A stretch of DNA of 64,000 nucleotides from JAADHU01 sp964446495 (GTDB lineage Bacteria; Pseudomonadota; Gammaproteobacteria; Steroidobacterales; Woeseiaceae), in NCBI GenBank assembly GCA_964446495.1, contig CAYUOY010000004.1:1-64000 (forward strand). The letters are read 5' to 3'. This document shows, in pieces, positions 1-7,148 of the stretch. Below the pieces are notes generated by a model, which was not told the DNA's origin, ran no database searches, and saw nothing but the letters and a program-made list of their open reading frames with translations. The position numbers and the translations under genes are program-made. Every line of letters begins with the position of its first letter. The first letter of the stretch is position 1.

Positions 1-481
1 AGTAGGAAGCCACTGGGATTTGTCTCTCGGCTTGCGAGGCGGTGCGCAACGATTCGACAAGTCAATTGAGGTCCTGGATGTGGACCGTTTTCTGTACACG
101 TTCGGGCTAACACGTCGCTTTCACGGTGCGATCGTCAGCTTGCTGGCCATTGGTGGCGAGGATTCGGAGGTACAGAATGGATCGCCCTACGGCAATTCCA
201 AGTCCGGCGGCCGGCTCAGTGTGAATGCGACGATCGGCGATTCGGCATTACTGTTTGCGTCGCTCGGCACGCTGACAAGTGATTATGACGGTGATTTCTT
301 CGGTTCCGCCCGTGAGGACACGCAGGTAACGTCATTCGTCCAACTGGAGTTTCAGGACGTTCTGACAGATGGCCTCTCGATTGCGCCGCGCATTCGTTAC
401 GTGAACAACGATTCCGACATCAAACTGTATGAATACGATCGTACCGAGTATGGAGTCATGTTCCGATGGTCCGGCAAATGA
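1..481 (+). CDS. C-terminal part of a Slam-like outer-membrane beta-barrel protein (5' truncated)
   Basis: The reading frame is open from base 2 to the TGA at 479-481, so the gene begins before the window. What remains, about 159 residues, is a row of short alternating polar/hydrophobic strands typical of an outer-membrane barrel. It ends in a region with NNDSDIKLYEYDR and a last strand closing on FRWSGK. This closing pattern (SNi.lYdYdR) resembles the C-terminus of Slam/DUF560 surface-lipoprotein assembly modifiers, which carry an N-terminal TPR domain that would lie outside the window. The next gene overlaps its stop codon (ATGA) and encodes a FecR-domain protein with a barrel-like tail, a plausible substrate. 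The family call rests on the tail alone and could be wrong; an outer-membrane barrel is the safer statement. Confidence 0.6.
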   Translation, partial: VGSHWDLSLGLRGGAQRFDKSIEVLDVDRFLYTFGLTRRFHGAIVSLLAIGGEDSEVQNGSPYGNSKSGGRLSVNATIGDSALLFASLGTLTSDYDGDFFGSAREDTQVTSFVQLEFQDVLTDGLSIAPRIRYVNNDSDIKLYEYDRTEYGVMFRWSGK

Positions 482-2154
482 AGTTAAATTCAAGACATTA
501 CCTGCAGGCTCTTTCACTATTGCTGGCAGTGACAACGGCAGTGCCGACACTTGCCGATACAGCCGGTAGTGTGATCTTCGCAAAAGGTGCCGTCACTGCC
601 GAGCGACTGCCGCCGGTCGCGCTGGCCAAAGGCGATGCCGTTCTCACGAAAGACACGATTGTGACGGGTGCGGGCGCCAGGGCGCAGTTGCTGATGGTTG
701 ATGGGGCAAAAATTGCAATCAGACCCGACAGTCGCCTGAAGATCGAAGAGTATGTTTACGCGAAAAGTGCGAGTTCGGGAGCGTCCGCCAGTATTTCGAC
801 GGCCAGGGACCGTAGTGTAACGAGTCTGATCAAAGGCGGTTTTCGTACCATAACCGGCGCAATCGGAAAAGCGGACGAGACGGCCTATGAAGTTCGTACA
901 CCAGTGGGCGTTTTGGGCATCCGCGGTACCGACTACACGGCCGTGTTTTGCCGCGGTGACTGCGCTCGGGCACCTGGGGTTAGTTCGGGCGAGCCGCTTG
1001 AAGATGGTCTTTACCTGGGTGTCATCGCGGGCACGATATTTTTTCGCAACGAATTCGGCGAATTTGATATTACGGCCGGTGAATACGCCTTTATTTCCCT
1101 GGCTGACCGCACGCTGCGGCAACTCGCCGATCCGGCCGCGGTGTTTTTCGACAGTTACGACCTGACCGCTGTAGAAAATGGTGCCACGAAGGATGGCGCG
1201 CGACTTCGTTTCGATGGCGAACTTAGCTTGCGCCGGACCCCTGACAAAGCGGCACTGGACGATGATGGCAGTGAGAACAGTGAGCAGGAAGAATCAGGCA
1301 GTGCGGCTCAGCCAGTGATTGGGGTTGACCCCGATGGCAATCCAATCGATATCACGCCGGGTGATTCGCCGCCGCAAGGCGACCGGACCATTGGCTTCTC
1401 CATCGGATCGCTTGGGCCGCAAGCGACCCCCTTTGTCGGTGTGCTGGACAACTCGCCGGACCAATACCAGACGGATGCCGGGAACAACATTATTGGTTTC
1501 GCGAGCGCCTATCCACCTGACACCAGTTCGGTGGTACCCATTGCGCGCAGTGGCGATTATGGGATCGGGACCAACACCCCCTCTGATACAGGTTTTGATT
1601 CACTGACCGTCTTACGGTGGGGGCGGTGGTCAGGCGGTACCGTCGATGTCACCCTGGGTAACGGGAGCGATGCAAGTCAGGACCTCGGCAACCAGAGCCT
1701 GCACTGGATCAGTGGGCCCGAGAGCAGCATCCCGGTCATGCCGATTCTGGGCACCGTTAGCTACAGTCTGGTTGGTGCAACCTCGCCGACAGACAACTTT
1801 GGCAACATCGGCGTGTTGGGCGATGCGTCTTTCAGCGCCGATTTCACGCGCCAGATCGTGACCAGTGATTTGTCTCTTGTTATTGGCGGCAACACCTGGA
1901 ATGCGACGGGAACCGGCACGATGGGCGCGGCTGGCAATGCCGTGCTGGCGCCGCATTTGTTCATCGGAAACTATTCCGGCGTAGAGGTCGACGGTGTTGC
2001 CGGGGGTACGGGCGCATTCAGCGGTTTTTTCAGTGATCCCGGGCCGTCATTCAGACCCGATGTTCCTGGCGGTGTCGGCCTGACGTATACCCTTCGTGAT
2101 GAGAGGGGTGCAACGGAGGTATCGGGAGCGGCCGCATTTGGTAACCCGCAATAG
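478..2154 (+). CDS. FecR-domain exported protein with C-terminal barrel-like domain
   Basis: The ATG at 478 is chosen because it overlaps the preceding TGA (ATGA) and leads directly into a signal peptide ending near PTLA-D (residue 27). An in-frame ATG at 466 is the alternative. Residues about 50-190 form a FecR domain: IAIRPDSRLKIEEY followed by TPVGVLGIRGTDY, the usual FecR signature. A low-complexity acidic linker (about 260-310, rich in S, E, P and D) follows. The last 200 residues are glycine-rich beta strands with GTGAFSGFFSD and AAAFG near the end, similar in style to the TbpB-like barrels that are Slam cargo. With the preceding Slam-like barrel it may form a secretion pair. It is not a classical FecR anti-sigma regulator: no sigma factor or cytosolic N-terminal domain is present here. 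Confidence 0.75.
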   Translation: MKLNSRHYLQALSLLLAVTTAVPTLADTAGSVIFAKGAVTAERLPPVALAKGDAVLTKDTIVTGAGARAQLLMVDGAKIAIRPDSRLKIEEYVYAKSASSGASASISTARDRSVTSLIKGGFRTITGAIGKADETAYEVRTPVGVLGIRGTDYTAVFCRGDCARAPGVSSGEPLEDGLYLGVIAGTIFFRNEFGEFDITAGEYAFISLADRTLRQLADPAAVFFDSYDLTAVENGATKDGARLRFDGELSLRRTPDKAALDDDGSENSEQEESGSAAQPVIGVDPDGNPIDITPGDSPPQGDRTIGFSIGSLGPQATPFVGVLDNSPDQYQTDAGNNIIGFASAYPPDTSSVVPIARSGDYGIGTNTPSDTGFDSLTVLRWGRWSGGTVDVTLGNGSDASQDLGNQSLHWISGPESSIPVMPILGTVSYSLVGATSPTDNFGNIGVLGDASFSADFTRQIVTSDLSLVIGGNTWNATGTGTMGAAGNAVLAPHLFIGNYSGVEVDGVAGGTGAFSGFFSDPGPSFRPDVPGGVGLTYTLRDERGATEVSGAAAFGNPQ

Positions 2155-2166
2155 CATCAGGATTCG

Positions 2167-4539
2167 ATGATTTACGATGTTGTCATTGTTGGTGGTGGTC
2201 CCGCGGGCCTGAGCGCGGCCGCGCACGCCGCAAGTACCGGCATGTCCCACGTGATGCTGGAGGCGACCGGCGCTCACGCGAATACCATCCAACGCTATCA
2301 AAAAGGCAAACACGTCATGGCGGAGCCCACCGTGGTGCCACTGCGCAGCGAGCTCGAATTCGCCGCGGGCACGCGTGAGGCCGTACTCGATGCCTGGCAA
2401 CGTGGCATAAAAGACCTGGATATTGAGCTTCGTTTTGACGGGGAAGTAACCGCGATACGGGGCGCACGCCCTGATTTTGAGATCAGCCTCTCGTCGGGAG
2501 AGTCGCTGCAAGCGAAGGCAGTCGTCCTGGCCATCGGTTTACAGGGGAACCCGCGTAGATTGGGCGTTGCCGGAGAAGATGCGTCCCTGGTTCAGTACAC
2601 ACTGGACGATCCGGACGCGCATGAGAACGAGACCATTGTCATCGTCGGTGCTGGCGATGCCGCCATCGAAAACGCGGTGGCGCTGGCGCGGAGTAATAAG
2701 GTCATCATAGTCAACCGACGTGATGAGTTTGCGCGTGCCAAGGACGGCAACCTGGCGCTGATTTCTCGGGCCATCGACGATGGTGCAATCAGTTGCTTTT
2801 ACAAAACGACGGTGGATTCCATTGATGCGGCGGCATCAACCCTGGTGCTCAATACAGAGACGGGGCAAACGCGGGTCGAATGCCAGCGCATCATCGCGCG
2901 GTTGGGTGCTATTCCGCCGCGGCGCTTCGTGGAATCATGCGGGGTCGAGTTTCCCGGTGAAGACCTGACCACCTTGCCGGAGTTATCGGGTCAGTATGAG
3001 TCCAATGTAGATGGCCTGTATATCATTGGTGCACTTGCCGGCTATCCCTTGATCAAGCAGGCGATGAATCAGGGCTTTGAGGTGATCGAATACATCGCTG
3101 GCAACGACATCGTTCCGGCCGATCACGGCATCTTGCAACAGAAATTCCAGGGACTGCCGTTCAGTCTTGAGGTCGACGAGACTCTTGCGCTGATACGTGA
3201 CCGGGTACCGCTGTTCGCCGATATCAATGGACTGGTGCTGCGTGAGTTGGTGCTGGCGAGTGAGCTCAGGACGCCACGACCCGGAGACGTTATCTTTCAA
3301 AAGAACGACTACACCAATTCGTTCTTGTCGATCGTAGAAGGCGAAGTTGAGGTTGAGATTGGCGATGGAAAGTCCATACGGCTGACGCAGGGGCAGTTTT
3401 TCGGTGAGATGAGCCTGCTGTCGGGTCGCCGCCGATCCGCAACCGTCCGCGCGGCCGGTGACTGCGTGATTCTCGAATCGCCACGGCGGGAAATCATTAA
3501 ATTGATGAACACCTATGAGCAGGTTCGCCGTGTCATCGATGAATATTTTATCGCCAGGACCCTGCGCTCCGGGCTGGTGCCCGATGCGCCGTTTGCGGAG
3601 CTGCAGGTAATCGCAGGTACCACCGAGCTCAGGTCCTATAAGGCGGATGAGATTCTGTTCAATGAGACCGATGATGCGGATGGCCTGCACCTTATTCGCA
3701 GTGGCTCCGTCTCGGTGTCACGCCGAATTGGCGGTCGCGATATTGTCACTTCCTACGTGGCGGCCGGAAACTACGTCGGCGAGATGGGTCTGATTGGTCA
3801 GTCAAAGCGTTCCGCTACCGTGAAAGCGACGGTTGCCACCGAATCGATCTTTTTGCGGGCTGATGTTTTTCTGCAGATGCTTGAGCGCAATGAAGGGCTG
3901 CGCGAACGGGTTCAGGATATCGTGCGCGAACGACTGAGTGAAAATCTGCGCATGGAGGCGCAACCGGAGTCAGGCGATCTGATTTCTTTCCTGATGCAAC
4001 AGGGCCTGGGTGAGGCCACCGATGTTCTGCTGATCGACGAAGCGCTGTGCATCGGTTGCGACAATTGTGAAAAAGCGTGTGCCGAGACTCATGGCGGAAC
4101 TTCACGTCTTGATCGTGCGGCAGGCCCGTCGTATGCCGAAATTCATGTGCCTACATCCTGCCGCCATTGCGAAGATCCGCATTGCATGAAAGATTGTCCA
4201 CCCGATGCCATCCGCCGCGCGCCCAACGGTGAGGTCTATATCGAGGACAGTTGTATTGGTTGTGGAAATTGCGAGCGCAATTGCCCGTACGGTGTGATTC
4301 AACTGGCAGGAGAGAAAGAGGCGGCACCCGGACTGTTTTCCTGGTTAATGACCGGGCGCGGGGCCGCACCCGGCGAACGCCAGCCACTGGCAAACGGTGG
4401 CAGCATCAAGAAAGCGGTGAAATGCGACATGTGTAAGGAACTTCGTGGCGGGCCGGCGTGCGTTCGCGCCTGCCCGACCGGCGCGGCCATTCGCATGAGC
4501 CCTGCCGAGTTCGTCAACCTGACAAAAAAGGCGAGCTGA
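2167..4539 (+). CDS. Flavoprotein oxidoreductase fused to two cyclic-nucleotide-binding domains and a four-cluster ferredoxin module
   Basis: This 790-residue cytosolic protein has three parts. Residues 1-320 are a thioredoxin-reductase/YpdA-like FAD/NAD(P) fold with VIVGGGPAGLSAA at 7-19 and a second dinucleotide motif VIVGAGDAAIENA near 158. No CxxC redox pair is seen in this domain. Residues about 340-445 and 475-575 are two cNMP-binding folds (FGEMSLLSGRRRSATV and VGEMGLIGQSKRSATV). Residues 618-790 hold sixteen cysteines in four groups (CIGCDNCEKAC, CRHCEDPHCMKDC, CIGCGNCERNC, CDMCKELRGGPACVRAC), the arrangement of NrfC/DmsB-type electron-transfer subunits with four [4Fe-4S] clusters. 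AGGA lies just before the ATG, 12 bp after the FecR gene. Inference: it passes electrons between NAD(P)H and the membrane b-type protein encoded next, possibly gated by a nucleotide or only structurally by the CNB folds. Confidence 0.88.
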   Translation: MIYDVVIVGGGPAGLSAAAHAASTGMSHVMLEATGAHANTIQRYQKGKHVMAEPTVVPLRSELEFAAGTREAVLDAWQRGIKDLDIELRFDGEVTAIRGARPDFEISLSSGESLQAKAVVLAIGLQGNPRRLGVAGEDASLVQYTLDDPDAHENETIVIVGAGDAAIENAVALARSNKVIIVNRRDEFARAKDGNLALISRAIDDGAISCFYKTTVDSIDAAASTLVLNTETGQTRVECQRIIARLGAIPPRRFVESCGVEFPGEDLTTLPELSGQYESNVDGLYIIGALAGYPLIKQAMNQGFEVIEYIAGNDIVPADHGILQQKFQGLPFSLEVDETLALIRDRVPLFADINGLVLRELVLASELRTPRPGDVIFQKNDYTNSFLSIVEGEVEVEIGDGKSIRLTQGQFFGEMSLLSGRRRSATVRAAGDCVILESPRREIIKLMNTYEQVRRVIDEYFIARTLRSGLVPDAPFAELQVIAGTTELRSYKADEILFNETDDADGLHLIRSGSVSVSRRIGGRDIVTSYVAAGNYVGEMGLIGQSKRSATVKATVATESIFLRADVFLQMLERNEGLRERVQDIVRERLSENLRMEAQPESGDLISFLMQQGLGEATDVLLIDEALCIGCDNCEKACAETHGGTSRLDRAAGPSYAEIHVPTSCRHCEDPHCMKDCPPDAIRRAPNGEVYIEDSCIGCGNCERNCPYGVIQLAGEKEAAPGLFSWLMTGRGAAPGERQPLANGGSIKKAVKCDMCKELRGGPACVRACPTGAAIRMSPAEFVNLTKKAS

Positions 4540-4540
4540 C

Positions 4541-5419
4541 ATGCATGTGTCCCTGCTGGCGTTTCGAAATTACCGTTATCTGTGGCTCGCGATCACTATC
4601 TCAGTCATTGCGATAGCCGCTTACTGGTATCACGATCCGCAGGAACCACCCAATGGCGGTACCGTACTCGGTTATTCGCTGGGGACGACAGGCGCGTTGA
4701 TGATCGTCTGGCTTGCCTGGCTTGGCGTTCGTAAACGGCGTTATTCATCCACGCTGGGGAGTGTCCAGGGCTGGCTGTCCGCGCATGTCTATCTCGGCAT
4801 TTCCCTGCTTCTGATTGTGCTTTTGCATAGCGGCTTTCAATTCGGCATCAATGTGCACACGCTGGCATTTGTGTTGATGACCGTCGTGATAGTCAGTGGT
4901 CTGTACGGCGTATTCATCTATCTAAAATTACCCCAAAAGGTCAGTGAAAACCGTAAGGGGGTGACTCGAACTGAATTGGCCAACCAGCTTGAAGAAATCG
5001 ATTATCGAAGCAGGCGGGTCGCGCAGGATCTCGATGATGACTTTCAGGAACTGGTCACAAGTGGTGCTAGCCGAACTCAACTCGGTGGCTCATTGTGGGC
5101 GCGCCTTAGCGGCAAAGATGAGTCGCAGATCGTGATCAAAGAGGGTGGTCAGGCCAGGGTTCGGCCGAACCCCGGCCAGGAGACCGCGCTGGACTGGCTT
5201 GCTGACAGGCAATCACGTAGCAGTGACCCGGAAATCGCCGCGAAAATCGGTGAGCTGTCCGCGTTGACACGCAACAAACGCCGCCTGTTACGACAAATGC
5301 AGGAGGACATGCGCTTGCAGGCGACGCTGGAGGCATGGCTTTTCTTGCACGTGCCCCTGAGCGTGGCACTGCTGGTTGCTTTGTTCACCCATATTGTCAC
5401 CGTGTTCCTGTACTGGTGA
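4541..5419 (+). CDS. Predicted di-heme b-type membrane electron-transfer protein
   Basis: A 292-residue protein with five predicted membrane segments (about 12-30, 44-64, 80-100, 106-128, 265-291) and a large soluble loop at 130-260 with coiled-coil character. Helix 3 carries two histidines separated by 13 residues (AHV...LLH), and the last helix carries another pair with the same spacing (LHV...FTH). Two helices each with His-x13-His are the usual way a membrane protein holds two b hemes. The ATG follows the flavoprotein stop by one base, and the next gene begins five bases after its stop, so co-translation is likely. Position between a cytosolic Fe-S flavoprotein and a membrane-anchored periplasmic decaheme suggests it carries electrons across the inner membrane and may exchange with quinone. 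No named family was recognised. Confidence 0.7.
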   Translation: MHVSLLAFRNYRYLWLAITISVIAIAAYWYHDPQEPPNGGTVLGYSLGTTGALMIVWLAWLGVRKRRYSSTLGSVQGWLSAHVYLGISLLLIVLLHSGFQFGINVHTLAFVLMTVVIVSGLYGVFIYLKLPQKVSENRKGVTRTELANQLEEIDYRSRRVAQDLDDDFQELVTSGASRTQLGGSLWARLSGKDESQIVIKEGGQARVRPNPGQETALDWLADRQSRSSDPEIAAKIGELSALTRNKRRLLRQMQEDMRLQATLEAWLFLHVPLSVALLVALFTHIVTVFLYW

Positions 5420-5423
5420 GGGC

Positions 5424-7109
5424 ATGAAGTTTCTTATTCGATTTATCACCCAAAACGCAGCTGGCGGTGTGGAGTACGCCGACAAGCTGGTCGATGCAGC
5501 GGCGATTACAATCGGACGGGCGACGGATCAGGTACTGCACATCAGGGATCGGCGTGCACGATTGCAACATGCCAAAATCGAGATCAGTGGCGGCGTTGCC
5601 AGCATATCAACGAGTGCTCTGACCGGTGTCATTGTCAATGGCCGGTCGCAACGCGAGTGCAATCTCTCAGTTGGCGATGTCATCGAGGTCGGTGCGAATA
5701 TCCTGCGTGTCATCGATGCACCGGGCACGGTGGACTTCGCCATCAGTTTCGAGCTGGGTGCTGACGCAAGTGGAGAAAATCTTGCACCGGCATGGAGTGG
5801 CAGTGGAATTGCCGATGGTCTGAGCAAACGCAGGCTGGCATGGGTGGCGGCGGCTACCGTGCTGGTGGTCGCGCTGCTAATCCCGGCCAGTGGCTTGTTG
5901 CATCCTGGCATTGCCTCGTTCCTGCGCTCATCCGCGTTGCTTCCTGATGACAGTCTCTGGTTGGCCGGCCCGGTCCATAGTGCGCATGCGACGTTCTCGA
6001 CGGATTGCCAGTCGTGCCATAGCAAGGCGTTTACGCGGGTTGCGGATGACACCTGTCTCAGCTGTCATGAGGTGAGTCGACATGTAGCGACAACTGTTTC
6101 GGATACGCGGAGTAACCGGGTATCGGTGTTGGGCAAGGCCCGTTGTGCCAGTTGTCACCTCGAACACAATGAGCCACCCTCGCTCGTTAAACAGCACCAG
6201 GGATTGTGTGCGAATTGTCACCGTGATTTGCCTGACGGTTCGAGCCTCGACAGTGCTTCTGACTTTCTGGATGAGCATCCGGAATTCAGTGTCAGCCTGC
6301 TGCGCCCGGAGCGCAGCGAGTCTGGTGAGACTCAGTGGACCACGGAGCGCCTGTTGCTTGCGGGGGCGCTGACCGCCGAGCGTTCAAATCTCAAATTCAA
6401 CCACCAGGTACATATCGATCCTGGCGGTATCGTGACTCCGAATGGAAACCGGGTCCTCGAATGCAGCGCCTGCCATCAAACGGAAACAGGCGGGGGCCGT
6501 ATGTTGCCGATATCGATGGACCAGCATTGCAGTGACTGCCATTCGCTGGTCTTTGATCCGGACGACCCGACGCGGGCGGTCCCGCATGGCGATCCGGATA
6601 GCGTGTTGCAGGTGTTGATCGAATACTACAGTGCGCGACTCCTGGGCGCGGATCCTGACGCGGTGAACCAGCGGTTGCGTCGACCAGGCCAGGCACTCAC
6701 TCGTGCAGATCGGGATCGTGCTGCGGCCGAGGCACGGGTCAAAGCACTGGAGGTTGCCGAGGATCTGTTCGAACGTCGTGCCTGTATTAATTGCCACGAG
6801 GTAACGCGCGTTGCATCGGACCAGGATATGCCGTGGCGGGTGCAGCCAGTGCAGCTAACCGAAGTATTCTTCCCACGGGCAAACTTTTCCCATGCGGCAC
6901 ATGCCACCGAGGTTACCGATTGTGGCAGCTGTCACAAGGCGGAAACGTCGACAATGGCAAGTGATGTGTTAATGCCGGATATCGAGACCTGTCGAGATTG
7001 TCATGGCAGCGGTGCATCGCGTAGGAACAATTCGTCACAAATTCCGAGTAGTTGTGTCATGTGCCACAGTTTTCATTTTCCACTTCAGGGCTCATACCCC
7101 GGAGATTGA
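5424..7109 (+). CDS. FHA-domain, membrane-anchored decaheme c-type cytochrome
   Basis: ATG 5424 is preferred over an upstream in-frame start inside the previous gene, because GGTGAGG precedes it and the FHA fold starts at once. Residues 1-115 look like a forkhead-associated domain (IGRATDQ at about 30, then LQHAKIEI). The usual Ser of the SxxH motif is Ala here (ARLQHA), so phosphothreonine binding is doubtful. One membrane segment follows at about 138-162 (WVAAATVLVVALLIPASGLL). The rest, to residue 561, contains ten CxxCH heme sites: CQSCH, CLSCH, CASCH, CANCH, CSACH, CSDCH, CINCH, CGSCH, CRDCH and CVMCH. Orientation is therefore FHA in the cytosol and hemes in the periplasm. It is well placed to take electrons from, or give them to, the b-type protein encoded directly upstream. 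Confidence 0.87.
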   Translation: MKFLIRFITQNAAGGVEYADKLVDAAAITIGRATDQVLHIRDRRARLQHAKIEISGGVASISTSALTGVIVNGRSQRECNLSVGDVIEVGANILRVIDAPGTVDFAISFELGADASGENLAPAWSGSGIADGLSKRRLAWVAAATVLVVALLIPASGLLHPGIASFLRSSALLPDDSLWLAGPVHSAHATFSTDCQSCHSKAFTRVADDTCLSCHEVSRHVATTVSDTRSNRVSVLGKARCASCHLEHNEPPSLVKQHQGLCANCHRDLPDGSSLDSASDFLDEHPEFSVSLLRPERSESGETQWTTERLLLAGALTAERSNLKFNHQVHIDPGGIVTPNGNRVLECSACHQTETGGGRMLPISMDQHCSDCHSLVFDPDDPTRAVPHGDPDSVLQVLIEYYSARLLGADPDAVNQRLRRPGQALTRADRDRAAAEARVKALEVAEDLFERRACINCHEVTRVASDQDMPWRVQPVQLTEVFFPRANFSHAAHATEVTDCGSCHKAETSTMASDVLMPDIETCRDCHGSGASRRNNSSQIPSSCVMCHSFHFPLQGSYPGD

Positions 7110-7148
7110 CAACATTTTATAGGGGCAAAAGTTGCCTGTTTTGTCACA

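Noticed and set aside
517..1122. Long minus-strand open frame inside the FecR gene
   Set aside because: Composition is that of the antisense of a coding strand; no start signal and no recognisable domain. The same reasoning removes the many other antisense frames in the window.
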